Source: Gonocerus acuteangulatus | Lineage: Eukaryota > Arthropoda > Insecta > Hemiptera > Coreidae | DNA length: 64,000 nucleotides | Reading direction: 5' to 3' | NCBI GenBank assembly: GCA_946811695.1 | Contig: OX328128.1 | Coordinates: 81,904,243-81,968,242, forward strand | Part shown: positions 44,534 to 55,861 of the stretch, piece by piece | Layout of the letters: every line of letters begins with the position of its first letter | How positions within the stretch are numbered: position 1 is the first letter of the stretch | The notes under the pieces: model-generated | Database searches by the model: none | The model's input: the letters and a program-made list of their open reading frames with translations, nothing else | Told to the model about the DNA's origin: nothing | Position numbers and translations under genes: made by a program

Positions 44534-44890
44534 TCACCACGCTGACAACAAAATGAGATTATAAAGAAAATGTGGAAGCAAGGCGTAGAGAGTATACTAT
44601 CACGCAATACTTCCGAGTATGGCGGGTTACAATGGAATATCTAGGAATTAGCCATTTAATATTCCACATATAGTTAAATATTGATTCCAGTTTTTCTAAT
44701 TTGTTTTTAACATAACCAAATTCTTGAACAAATAAATCGTAACAATTAAACAATATAATACACTTTGAAAATTATCTTAAATATTAATAGGGCTGTTCAT
44801 AGGAAGAGAACATTCCTCACTCAGTTTGTAAATATTTTTTGCTATTTTATTTAAAATGGGGAAATAATCATGAAAACCCCAGGAATGATC

Positions 44891-45099
44891 ATCCCAGGAA
44901 CTGCATCATCTTAGCGCGGTTCAGTTTTTATCCCTAGTCTAATTTGGAAAGATTAAAATAGAAACAGTTATTATTTTGGTTCCACCAGTCTTGAAATGTC
45001 TCGATTTATGATCTTACCTGGATGGGTCGGCCAACCCCAGAAAGGCCCCCGTTAGTTACAAGGTCATCAAATCTTGGAGAGAGGGAGGAACCGCGCTAA
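44891..45099 (+). mobile_element. Helentron-like element, family B, short deletion copy
   Basis: ATCCCAGGAACTGCATCATC, subterminal TTAGCGCGGTTC, AAACAGTTATTATTTTGG, then the 3' end GAGGGAGGAACCGCGCTAA. Cores and microsatellite are deleted. It shows the empty form of the site occupied by a Penelope-like insertion at 53783-54138. Confidence 0.65.
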
Positions 45100-45435
45100 A
45101 AGTACATGTTGTTGTATTTTATAATTACATAGAGTACTACTTAGAAAATAGGAATCCATTTCCATTTGCAAAAAGGGGCCCATGTGAATCTAAAAATTTA
45201 TATTTGTCTATAATAGTTCCAGTAGAATGGGTGTAATATCTTAATGAAAATTGCGCAGGAAATGAATATTAAGTCCCCCAGAAAATCGTATTTCATTAAA
45301 TTAAATTTTTACACAAACTCTTACCCTATGAAACTAGACAAGAATTTAATATTTCTCCACATAAATACATATATGTTTCCCTTTTTATATTTTCATATTG
45401 ATATGAAAAAAAAAATCCAAAAATTAAGGACTGAT
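45100..45435. other. Unassigned sequence
   Basis: No feature. Confidence 0.4.
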
Positions 45436-45598
45436 GGGGTCTCCCGTGGTCTAATGGCTAGCGCCTTGGAGTCATAAGCGGGAGATGGTGGGTTCGATTC
45501 CCAACCTCCGGCAGGAATTTTATCATCCCACGGCTCGCTGGTAAAATTCCTCGCTGCACCCTGGATGTCGGCGCTAATGACCTAGATGTAGATGCTCC

Positions 45599-45660
<62 letters not shown>
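45436..45660 (+). mobile_element. tRNA-derived SINE with 60-bp poly-A and target duplication
   Basis: The head has pol III boxes: A box TGGTCTAATGGCTAGC and B box GGTTCGATTCC in a tRNA-like sequence closest by eye to tRNA-Glu-type. The body contains CGGCAGGAATTTTATCATCC and GCTGCACCCTGGATG. The tail is TCGGCGCTAATGACC...GATGCTCCG, then a long A-run. AAAATTAAGGACTGAT flanks both sides (45420-45435, 45661-45676). The long poly-A and exact duplication indicate recent insertion. Confidence 0.9.
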
Positions 45661-45666
<6 letters not shown>

Positions 45667-45676
45667 AAGGACTGAT

Positions 45677-46030
45677 ACTACCTTGTGCGATCAAAATCAA
45701 AGCCATTTTTTTGAAATTATAAATAGCAAATAAAGCAATATTTTTCAATTCTTTATATGTTAAAGTATCCAAGAAAATACGTTTCAATTCTTTGAAAAAA
45801 GTAATGGCGGTGCTGTGCCTGACAAACGGAAACCTTCATTTTTTTAAGGCCGATAGTCTGCAGGCGGCAATTTTTAATATAGAACGAAAAACTAAAATTA
45901 TTTCGAAAGAAGAAGATTAAATCTAGTAAAGTAGGTAGGATTTTTAAGAAACATTAATTTTTTTGAACATGGTGAACAATTGTTCATTTTTTATTAAAAC
46001 ATCCTTCGTTATAATTCAATGAATCGAAAA
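45677..46030. other. Unassigned AT-rich spacer
   Basis: No feature recognised. Confidence 0.4.
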
Positions 46031-47690
46031 AATCCATCGTACTTTTCTAGCAAATATCATGGGGAAGCTACAAAGTTAAGTTAATCCATCGTACTTTTCT
46101 CGCAAATATCATGAGGAAGCTACAAAGTTAAGTTAATCCATCGTACTTTTCTAGCAAATATCATGAGGAAGCTACAAAGTTAAGTTAATCCATCGTACTT
46201 TTCTAGCAAATATCATGAGGAAGCTACAAAGTTAAGTTAATCCATCGTACTTTTCTAGCAAATATCATGAGGAAGCTACAAAGTTAAGTTAATCCATCGT
46301 ACTTTTCTAGCAAATATCATGAGGAAGCTACAAAGTTAAGTTATCGTACTTTTCTAGCAAATATCATGAGGAAGCTACAAAGTTAAGTTAATCCATCGTA
46401 CTTTTCTAGCAAATATCATGAGGAAGCTACAAAGTTAAGTTAATCCATCGTACTTTTCTAGCAAATATCATGAGGAAGCTACAAAGTTAAGTTAATCCAT
46501 CGTACTTTTCTAGCAAATATCATGAGGAAGCTACAAAGTTAAGTTAATCCATCGTACTTTTCTAGCAAATATCATGAGGAAGCTACAAAGTTAAGTTAAT
46601 CCATCGTACTTTTCTAGCAAATATCATGAGGAAGCTACAAAGTTAAGTTAATCCATCGTACTTTTCTAGCAAATATCATGAGGAAGCTACAAAGTTAAGT
46701 TATCGTACTTTTCTAGCAAATATCATGAGGAAGCTACAAAGTTAAGTTAATCCATCGTACTTTTCTAGCAAATATCATGAGGAAGCTACAAAGTTAAGTT
46801 AATCCATCGTACTTTTCTAGCAAATATCATGAGGAAGCTACAAAGTTAAGTTAATCCATCGTACTTTTCTAGCAAATATCATGAGGAAGCTACAAAGTTA
46901 AGTTATCGTACTTTTCTAGCAAATATCATGAGGAAGCTACAAAGTTAAGTTAATCCATCGTACTTTTCTAGCAAATATCATGAGGAAGCTACAAAGTTAA
47001 GTTAATCCATCGTACTTTTCTCGCAAATATCATGAGGAAGCTACAAAGTTAAGTTAATCCATCGTACTTTTCTAGCAAATATCATGAGGAAGCTACAAAG
47101 TTAAGTTAATCCATCGTACTTTTCTAGCAAATATCATGAGGAAGCTACAAAGTTAAGTTAATCCATCGTACTTTTCTAGCAAATATCATGAGGAAGCTAC
47201 AAAGTTAAGTTAATCCATCGTACTTTTCTAGCAAATATCATGAGGAAGCTACAAAGTTAAGTTAATCCATCGTACTTTTCTAGCAAATATCATGAGGAAG
47301 CTACAAAGTTAAGTTAATCCATCGTACTTTTCTAGCAAATATCATGAGGAAGCTACAAAGTTAAGTTAATCCATCGTACTTTTCTAGCAAATATCATGAG
47401 GAAGCTACAAAGTTAAGTTAATCCATCGTACTTTTCTAGCAAATATCATGAGGAAGCTACAAAGTTAAGTTAATCCATCGTACTTTTCTAGCAAATATCA
47501 TGAGGAAGCTACAAAGTTAAGTTAATCCATCGTACTTTTCTAGCAAATATCATGAGGAAGCTACAAAGTTAAGTTAATCCATCGTACTTTTCTAGCAAAT
47601 ATCATGAGGAAGCTACAAAGTTAAGTTAATCCATCGTACTTTTCTAGCAAATATCATGAGGAAGCTACAAAGTTAAGTTAATCGGGCAAA
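46031..47690. repeat. 52-bp satellite array, about 32 units
   Basis: The unit AATCCATCGTACTTTTCTAG, CAAATATCATGAGGAAGC, TACAAAGTTAAGTT repeats with almost no substitutions. The only recurrent variants are a CTCGC for CTAGC change in two or three units and a 5-bp deletion (GTTATCGTAC) in three units near 46340, 46700 and 46903. Such homogeneity indicates recent amplification. No ORF crosses it. Confidence 0.95.
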
Positions 47691-49004
47691 AATTGAAGAC
47701 GCCAGAGTATCGCCCATTTTAAAAAATATAGTTTTGAGAAATCGACTTTAATGTTTAATGTTCTGAAATGTTCATGTCTTTCCTATTTATTTATTTATTT
47801 TTTCATACATTCTTGTAATAAAAAATGGGTTTTAATTTTGAAATGTATTAAGGGAAGGTCCAAAAATAAATTTAACAATTAAAAAGACACCAATCGAAGC
47901 TTAAAAACATATTTTCAGATCGGTACCACGTTCACTGGACATCGGGATTTCACTCGGAAAATCCTATTATTTTTTTTTTAATTTATAATTTTGTACACTT
48001 TTAACATCTCATAAGGTGCATAAATCAAGTCATCCACATTTTAATTCTTCTCCTTTCTTCTTTTTTTAATTTTTCCCTCCTAGCTCTTCTTATGGCAATC
48101 TTTTCGCGAGAATGTTATCCTTGGACGGTACCCTATGCGTTAGTTAAGCCCCCGAGAGGAAGGCAATATTACAAGTTGGAGGAGGTAGGAACATCCTGCT
48201 CCAGGATTGGGTCGATGTGGAATGTAATTGGAGAATATAGCGACCCCTGGAGTCTGGATGTCGGATAATTAATTATTCAAATCAACCAATCAGAAGGGAG
48301 GGAACAGTTTTTCCCCGCCGATCCAGCGGGCTTCCTCATTTCGCTTCGATATTCCAAGCAGGTTTATAATTCACATCCAACGAGACTGAATAATTTAAGA
48401 GTTGAAATAGGTATTATACGTATGAAAACGGGGGCCAAACGTCTTTTCGCCTTTCAAAAAAGGCTATAGCCTCCAAACCTTAATCGATTTTAATTCTCAT
48501 TTTTTTTAATGGAAGCTAGTAAAATATAGAACAATTCTGTCTGGTCAGAATTTTGTTTTTTTGTTTTAAAATACGTGTAAATAATTCACAAAGTTTTACA
48601 ACTGAACATAAAATGGACCTTTTTTGTCTTCGATGAACAATGCTTTTTAAAATGTTTAAATCGCAGAAAAAATTACAAAACGAGCAAAAAGGCAAAAGAA
48701 GGCAACGGAAGCCAAAATAGGCAAAAAAAGCAAAATAAAAATTGTCTCTACACTTCCTAAATGCACGAAAACATATTTCTATCTGATTCTTCAATATATC
48801 CATTAAGATAAAAAAGGCATTTTGCCTAACTTCCGGGCTCTAGTTATCACCCATTTCTAGTCCCTATATGACAAATCCATCCAGATAAGATGCTATATTG
48901 GATGAACTCCACGCCTCCTGAAGCAGCCGGAATATTCTCTAGTGGACAGAACAAGTTCTGGAGTACCCTTCTCCCCTTCCTGTCAGAGGCAATTCCCCCA
49001 GAAG

Positions 49005-49040
<36 letters not shown>

Positions 49041-49190
49041 ATCTCCACAACAGTTGCCAACTCTTATAAAACCTTCAGACGCCTGAGGGCAAACGTTAAT
49101 CTTGAAGGAAATGTAATAATCTCCAAGAACCTCAAAACTCCTTCCGGATGTTAAAGGTATTAAATACCTGTCGAGAGAGCACGTGCCGTA
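47691..49190. other. Mostly unassigned, with one GC-richer unique block
   Basis: 48070-48370 is the least AT-rich, least repetitive part and includes CAACCAATCAGAAGGGAGGG (a CCAAT-box-like word). A promoter role is only speculation. A 95-codon minus frame (48516-48803) is low complexity. A GA microsatellite lies at 49005-49037. Confidence 0.35.
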
Positions 49191-49195
49191 CTTAC

Positions 49196-49259
49196 CTACA
49201 GCATCCTTATAAAAATCAACATACGCACCCTTCCCAACCCCTGCCAAGACCTTCCCTTC
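49196..49259 (-). CDS. Candidate small coding exon, unknown protein
   Basis: A 64-nt minus-strand segment between the acceptor CTTGTTATAG|GAAGG and the consensus donor GCTGTAG|GTAAGT. It encodes EGKVLAGVGKGAYVDFYKDA and V, begins in phase 0 and ends in phase 1, matching the 5' phase of the exon at 32264-32437. The donor is the best in the window. Short, so chance cannot be excluded. No family recognised. Confidence 0.4.
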
Positions 49260-50276
49260 CTATAACAAGGTAAGAACACGGACCCATTCTGTTATAAACC
49301 ATAAATCATTACAGAATGGTGCAATTTCAGCTGTCGGCTATCTCGAATTCAACCAACCACCAAATGCTTCAATTACTCTACTCCAAAAGCTTCGCTTTAA
49401 AAATAGAGGGAATCTTTCTGCTGTTACGGTTTCTCCTGACTGAAACAGTACCACCACCATACAGCCCAAATAAATGTCTAAATATTGCTCAAGGAGAAGC
49501 CGATTTCGGACAAGTGCTGCAATCTGGCCGCGTCCACGGAACTATTTCACCAGTCCTGCTTCTATATTTGCCTAAAGTAGACATAGTGGACCCAATCAGT
49601 TTTTTTTCTTACAAATCTTAACCTCGAAAATCATGGAGGAGTAAAATATATCCACCCGGAACAAGCCTAGAGAGCAGAGATGGTGTCGGCTGGGAAAAAA
49701 CAACCTATCAAGATTTTTGGACAAACTTTACAGGAGAGCCATAGCACACAAAACTGAGTGCTTAACAATTTAATCTTCCATTGAACCATGCAGCAGGTAC
49801 TCTTGTAATTTAGCAAAACATTTTGAACAGTTCAGCACTAAACATCCTAAGATCATTTTTCAATATCATTTTATCGAGTTCAAAATTGAGAAACCCAATA
49901 ACTAAATATATGTTCCTCTGTTTAGCCTGGATTTTAAGTTTACCAGCTATAAAAATCTCTGCAGTTCTTAAGCTACGTCTAAAACTACGCCATATAAAAA
50001 TGGTAGATTACAAACAAAATATTTCTATGTATGTATTTCATAACAAACATGGTAATAAAGTCCATTTAGCGTGGGTTTTATGTCAGTAAAAGCCGAAAAT
50101 GAAGGTACTAGAAAAACAGCTTGGGTTTATGTATAGTCTGAAAATTTTTTGTTTAAATTTATCATGATATTTCAATATCAGGGGATATTTTTGCCTGTTC
50201 TTGTATACTCGTCCATCACTCTAGACGTATCCACAAGTTTTTCCTTGATGAACACGGGATTAATAAAAGAAATGTA
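49260..50276. other. Unassigned sequence
   Basis: A 101-codon plus frame (49316-49621) and an 88-codon frame (49823-50089) show no motif, no splice pair and no repeat partner. Confidence 0.3.
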
Positions 50277-50633
50277 GGCCTCGTGCACACTGAAGAAACT
50301 GGTTCCGTGAAATTCAAGTTGCTTGCAACCGGTAGACAGAAAACTAGAGCTTGGTACACACAGAGTTTCATGAAACAGATTTTATGAAAACGGGTTTCAT
50401 GAAATTCGTTAAATTCATTTCATGAAACCCGGTTTCATGAAACTGTGTGTGCAGTAACTTGAGTTTCATGAAACCGGTTTCTTCAGTGTTCACCGGGCCT
50501 AAAGTTTTGTGAAACTCTGGGTGCACCAACCTATGGTTTTCTATCTATGCGTTGAGAGCAACTTGAGTTTCACGAAACCAGTTTCATAAAACCAGTTTAA
50601 TGAAACCAATTTCTTCAGTGTGTACCCGGCCCA
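50277..50633. mobile_element. MITE built of GTTTCATGAAAC palindromes
   Basis: TIRs of about 30 bp: left AGGCCTCGTGCACACTGAAG then AAACTGGTT; right the complement of GGGCCGGGTACACACTGAAG then AAATTGGTTT. The interior holds about eight TTTCATGAAA-type palindromes plus repeated CTTGAGTTTCA(T/C)GAAACC. 357 bp, non-coding. Probably PIF/Harbinger- or hAT-related; superfamily unproven. Confidence 0.7.
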
Positions 50634-51481
50634 CCAGTTAAATTAATTTATGAATAGATCAAAAATATCATTAAGTTCTATAAATTTGAAATCCAACTAT
50701 TATACACCAGTAACCATGACAACTACCGTAAAATGGGGCCAAATTTGTATTTGTAAACTTTGCCCAAAGAGTGCGTACAAACAAATACATACCTATATAT
50801 TTGTCTGTTCGCTGTCAATGTTTGTATCAATTACATCACACTGTTCTAATGAGACCCCATTCTGCGGTATATTGAGGTTTTCAAGTCACACCCTGCGTGT
50901 TAGACCTGTTTTAGCTTAATTCTAAGGGATAATTTCAAGGTGCCTTCCACAATTTCTTTCTTTTTAAATCTTTTTAGATAGTTTTGTATTTTTCCTACAG
51001 GTACTTGATAAAACACTAGAAAGAAAGGAAAAGTTGGTTAATCAGGAGTATTCACCGATATTACCGAAGGCTTCATCAAGTCCCCTACTCTCCTGGCTCT
51101 ATCAGCTGTGAGTTTCTACTCCAATCCCTCCTATCATTGCTTCTTATCCTTTTCCCTGCATTATCAGCTACCTCTCTTCCCTGTAGAACCCCCTCAGCTA
51201 TCCAAGATCCGACTCCTACTAAATCCTGAAGCCTAGACTCCATCCTCTACCTCTCCAACCCTGGTCAGCACTCCAGGAGCGATCCATCAACGGGAAATTG
51301 GAGTCCTAACAATGACGGATCTTCTAGTCGGTGATTCCTCTTCATTTTCTCTCTCCCAACAATAGTCGGCCTTATCTCTCGATTGCTTTGTAGAAACGTA
51401 TTTATAACAATAATTTTAAATCGCGACCAGAAAATAAGATATTCTGAGTAAAACTAGTAGACAATAAAATAAAATTAGTAT
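50634..51481. other. Unassigned sequence
   Basis: CAAACTTTGCCCAAAGAGTGCG...CAAACA at 50753 resembles CCAACTTTGCCGAAAGAGTGCGAACAGAC at 8441, a further minor dispersed repeat. Confidence 0.35.
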
Positions 51482-51668
51482 TATTTTTTTTTTTTTTTTT
51501 ACGGCGCATCGACATAATTCTTGGCCATTAGCGCCGAGATCCAGGGTGCAGCCAGGAACTTTCTCAGCGAGCCGTGGGATGAGAAAATTTCTGGCGCCGG
51601 TGGGGATCGAACCCACCATCTTCCGCTTATGAATCTAGCGCGCTAGCCACTAGACCACGGGAGACCCC
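51482..51668 (-). mobile_element. tRNA-derived SINE, reverse, with target duplication
   Basis: Read in reverse: GGGGTCTCCCGTGGTCTAGT head, B box GGTTCGATCCC, CGGCGCCAGAAATTTTCTC, tail TCGGCGCTAATGGCC...GTCGATGCGCCG and 17 A. ATTAGTAT flanks both sides (51474-51481 and 51669-51676). Confidence 0.85.
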
Positions 51669-53245
51669 ATTAGTATGTATTATTATTATTTTTTTGTATC
51701 CTTCATTAATTTAGTTAATAATAATAATAAAAAATTAGATATATTTTGTACGGTTAGATTTAAAGTAAGGAATACTTGTAAATATATATATTAAGGTCAA
51801 ATGTACATATATAGAACTAGCTATAAGTGAAAAAAAAAGAAAAGGAATATACCATCTATTGTTAGCTTTAATTTAAGGAGAAAAAAATACATTATTTTGC
51901 GTACATGTACATGTTATTTTATTATGTAAGACCTTCTGAAATTATTAAATATCAATTTAATCTTTATAAGATTCATTTATTTCTGATAAGAGCTCAAAAA
52001 TAAACATGATATTAGTTTTATTTATCAGTTGTCCCCCCCCCCTAAATTTCCAATTACATTATAAAATTAAGATATAATCTCAGTTCCTAGAAATCCTATA
52101 ATCTCAGTACCATTGTAAAGGTAATTACATTTTATAACGTTTATGAGAGATTCAACAGTATGCAGAATATTTTTAGAAAGAGTAGTGATTCTCGAAACTT
52201 TGTCGCTAACTAGACTTTTTTTTTTTTTAAAAAAAATTGGCACAAGAAGAGAAAACAAGGTTTTTTTTTGTATAAGAAACCTTTAGAACAGCAAATCTCT
52301 GGAACAAAAACAGACAGAAGCATGCGGTTGGCAGATATTCACCCGCTATAGTATTTTCATTTACCTGCGATACTCCCGGTATATAATACTCGTAAATCAT
52401 GAAGTTACAAGAGTAAATTTAATATTCAAGTCTCTAATAAAATTATTTCTTGATTTAATTAATTAATTAAAAATGTTATTGAAATGAGAGGAAAGGGATA
52501 TTATATACTTCATCCATTAGTTAAAAACTTGATGAAGACGAACAGAGAGTTGTATTGCAGATTACAGATATTGTAGTGTACTAGCTATTTCACAGTTGTA
52601 GTTGCTGTTTGATTTGAAAATGTTTTCTTTAGGTTTTCAGCTGGACAGAAGAGAAAAGCGTAAAAAACACAGACATCTGTATGGTCAAAAAATGATTTAG
52701 AAAATGTGGTGTTCTGTAGAAAATTAGTTAATATCTTTAATATCTGAGTATACACCTAATCCATAAATTACCCACCAATTATGCTGCTGTCCAACCTTTT
52801 GGAATAGTTCTATCAAAGACCCTAGTTGATGATATCACTATCTCTGGTTGAGAGTTGAGAGAGATAGGGTTGATGACTTTGAGATGAAGCGGTCATAGCC
52901 AAGGTCTTGTCATGAGCTACTGTTCCATTATGATAGGGGTCCCTCAGGGCAGCTAGTTCCCTTAATAAGCCCTTTACTGTTCGCTATATTCCACTAAAGG
53001 GGGAATAGTCATATTTCAAGGATCGATATCTTCCGTCTACCAGTATCGATAGATACATCTTCCACCTTCTACTATCGATATGTCTCGTCATTCTCGCAAC
53101 AATCGATATGCCACTTCCAATTCGCGAATATTGATAAGAACTCAACATCTAATAATCGATATGCCTCATTTAACTCCAAATAATCCTCTTACATCCTTAG
53201 CCACAGATAGGCCTCTTGCATGTTTAACAAATCAAAATGCCTCAT
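51669..53245. other. AT-rich sequence without recognised features
   Basis: Includes a C-run at 52034. TATCGATA-like words recur between 53025 and 53165 (ATCGATA / TATCGAT about seven times), a short diffuse cluster without known meaning. Confidence 0.35.
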
Positions 53246-53411
53246 TCTTTTTTAAAACTTTAAACTTTATTGATAATTACAACAATATGCTATACATATT
53301 TCCAGTAATTTTGCTGGTTATGGAACAATAGCTTTGTGAGACATGATGTGGGAATATGTACAATTACACAACCCACTACAATAATAAATTTTGAGCATTG
53401 CTGATGGCAAG
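53246..53411 (-). mobile_element. 3' UTR of the Jockey LINE, separated piece
   Basis: Reverse complement of the 3' UTR seen at 4230-4385 (CCAGCAAAATTACTGGAAAT, AATATGTACAATTACACAAC and GCTCAAAATTTATT on one strand or the other) with an A-rich end at 53246. It stops at the TTATA beside the 8.97-kb element. The continuation is at 62389. Confidence 0.8.
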
Positions 53412-53782
53412 TTATACAGGGTGTCTACTGCACGAAAAAGTCACGAAAATCACGAAAATGTCACGAAATGAAAAATAGGGCACGAAAATCACGAAAAAGT
53501 CACGAATTTGGAAACCATGTCAAGAAATTTTTCTATTCAACGATTTTTCACCAAAGAGCTAAATTCAGGGAAGTTCCTGGAATTAATCTTTTTCCACTAA
53601 AACTGTGTACAATTCGGTGGAGTGAAAACTCGCAGGTTTTAGCTTGGGCTCATGGGGCGATACGTGGCTTAAAGTTATGTATAGAAAAGTCCGACTCGCA
53701 GGAACTGCCTCATCTTAGCGCGGTTCCGTTCTTATCCCTAGTCTAATTTCGAAAGATTAAAATAAAAGCAGTTATTATTTTG

Positions 53783-54138
53783 TTGAGAGGAGATCGTTGA
53801 CCGTTGATGATGCAAGGTAGGGATTGTCCGGGTTCGGTCACTGCTACTTAATAATACATACCCCATATGTGTATGTATGTGGGCATATATATGTACATAT
53901 GTGAGCGTGTATATGTGTATGTGTATATGCATATATATAAATATATATATATATATATTATATGTATATATATATATATATATATATGTTAGGTATATTT
54001 ACATAGATATGTGCATATATTAGTGTTAAATATGTCCTACTTGTATTTACAGCCCTGATGAAGGCTTGAAGTTCAAGCCGAAACGTCGGCACAATAAAAC
54101 TATTTTTACGATAAAAGTAGCAGTGACCGAACCCCGAC
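53783..54138 (+). mobile_element. Penelope-like insertion with target duplication
   Basis: TTGAGAGGAGATCGTTGACC and GGGTTCGGTCACTGCTAC at the left, GTAGCAGTGACCGAACCCCG inverted at the right. A TA-rich middle and a hammerhead core near the right end. AGTTATT(A/G)TTTTG flanks both sides (53770-53782 and 54139-54151), and the uninterrupted site exists at 44955-44985. No reverse transcriptase remains, so it is a short non-autonomous or deleted copy. Confidence 0.7.
54055..54087 (+). ncRNA. Hammerhead ribozyme core, best preserved
   Basis: CTGATGA, stem II GGCTTGA/TCAAGCC (7 bp, loop AGT), GAAACGTC. All core bases are canonical. ATGTC at 54032-54036 could pair its ATGT with the ACGT after the core (one wobble) to form a short stem III with C as the cleavage-site base, but I could not build a convincing stem I from the intervening sequence. 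Confidence 0.7.
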
Positions 54139-55337
54139 AGTTATTGTTTTGGTTCCAAAGTCTTGAAAGGTAGGATTTACAATCTTACCTGGAAGGGTCG
54201 GCATCACTAGAAACTTTCCCGCTAGTTACAAGGTCTTGGAATCTTGGAACTCTATATTTCTAACAATAAATTGTTTTTGTTATTTTACTAAACCTGTTTT
54301 ATTTTCGAATACATTATCCAACTATAAGCAATTAAAAAATAACAAGGAATAAAAAACAGACAAAAAGAACAGTTCGAATAAGCGAAATCAATTACTTTAA
54401 AGCTTTAAGCTCTTATTTCTCCGATTGTCATCGCCTAATCAAAAGTTTCATGAGAACCTTTTATGTAGAGCATTTAATAAGCTTTCTAATGGTATTCTTC
54501 CGTTTACCAAGATTTTCAACCGTTTTCGAGATATTAATGAAAGTTCCCAAAATTTACATTATTTCTAGCAAAAGAAAATTGGTCTCATTTTTCATATCCT
54601 GTTTTACACACAAAATTTTCCCAACATAAGAAATTACAAAAATAAAAAGCAATAAAAAACAAAGGGAAAGAGACAAAAATTACAAAAAGAACGACAAAAA
54701 CCCGTTCTTAAGAACAAAACAGACGTATTTGAAGTTTTAAGCACTTATTTCTCCGATTGACATAACCTAATCAAAAATAGTTTTAGAATATTTTTTGTAG
54801 AGAATTTAGAAAGCTTTCAAATAGTTTCTATCCACTTACCACGATTTCCCAACCGTGTTCGAGATATTAATGAAAGTATACGAAGTTCCCAAAACTTTTC
54901 TTGTCTGTTCATAAAATATTTTATTCTAACCCTTCCTTAACTCCAAACGTAACAAAACTTTCAACATATTAGTTTTAATGAAAGTAGAACATGCAGATAA
55001 TGTTTCAACTGAATCCCGTAATTCTAAGTACCCAAACCAAAAACGGTATTCAAAAATTATTTTTCCAATTTTCTCGAAAACGGTTAAAGCTATCGCCTTG
55101 AAAATGGTTCCATTCGTTTTCCTAGCCCAAGAAGCCTATAAAAAGAGTACTTACAAGCTTATGAACTCAAAAACGTAAGCGTTACGATTTTTTTTGCGCG
55201 AATTTCGCCCCAAATGCCATCTTCCAGTGGGCGAATTTTGCTGGTTAACGAACTTGACCTTTCAAATTGGACGACGGATTTTTGTACCAAATTTCATCAA
55301 AATCGGACCATCAGGGAAGCCAGAAATGAGCGAACAG

Positions 55338-55390
<53 letters not shown>

Positions 55391-55546
55391 TATACATATA
55401 TATATATACAAATTTGAACTACCGTCATTTTCGGTTTCCAGAGGTTCTGAAACGCAAAATTTTCTAGTCGGCACTTCCGGATTGTTTCATTGTATCAACC
55501 CTATAAGCGGGGTTCCTCCCTATGAGGGAGGGAGGAACCGCGCTAA

Positions 55547-55714
55547 AATGCTATTGATGACCCCCAGTTGGTAGGAATTCCACAGTTGTACAGAACCATG
55601 TTTCGGTGGACGGATTCTACTGGTTAACGAACTTGACCTTTCAAATTAGACGAACGATTATTGACCGAAATTACATCAAAATTAGACCATTTTTGAGCCG
55701 GTGGGAGAGCGAAC

Positions 55715-55773
<59 letters not shown>
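55547..55773. repeat. Second partial family B-like 3' piece and TA tract
   Basis: ACGAACTTGACCTTTCAAAT repeats the 3' part of the family B core seen at 55251. It ends in a TA microsatellite (55717-55771). No hairpin end follows because the mariner starts at 55774. Confidence 0.5.
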
Positions 55774-55776
<3 letters not shown>

Positions 55777-55809
55777 GAGAGCCATCCAGAAAGTTGGTTA
55801 CGTTTTGGT

Positions 55810-55861
<52 letters not shown>

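Larger units (their letters stand above)
53690..55546 (+). mobile_element. Helentron-like element, family B, complete copy
   Basis: 5' TCCGACTCGCAGGAACTGC, subterminal TTAGCGCGGTTCC; about three units of roughly 300-400 bp marked by CTTATTTCTCCGATTG and CGTTTTCGAGATATTAATG or equivalents; AACTTGACCTTTCAAATTGG; AACAGACAAATATATA tract (55342-55385); ACCGTCATTTTCGGTTTCC. The 3' hairpin is GGTTCCTCCC / GGGAGGAACC (55511-55539) followed by GCGCTAA. It is interrupted by a Penelope-like insertion at 53783-54138. The architecture equals family A with different sequence. Non-coding. Confidence 0.7.

Noticed and set aside
45436..45510. A tRNA gene
   Set aside because: A and B boxes are present but the cloverleaf does not close, and the unit has the body, tail, poly-A and target duplication of a SINE.
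46031..47690. A CRISPR array
   Set aside because: Units are contiguous with no unique spacers between repeats, and the context is eukaryotic.
48070..48370. A promoter based on a CCAAT word and higher GC
   Set aside because: A single CCAAT word without an adjacent first exon or transcript evidence is not enough.
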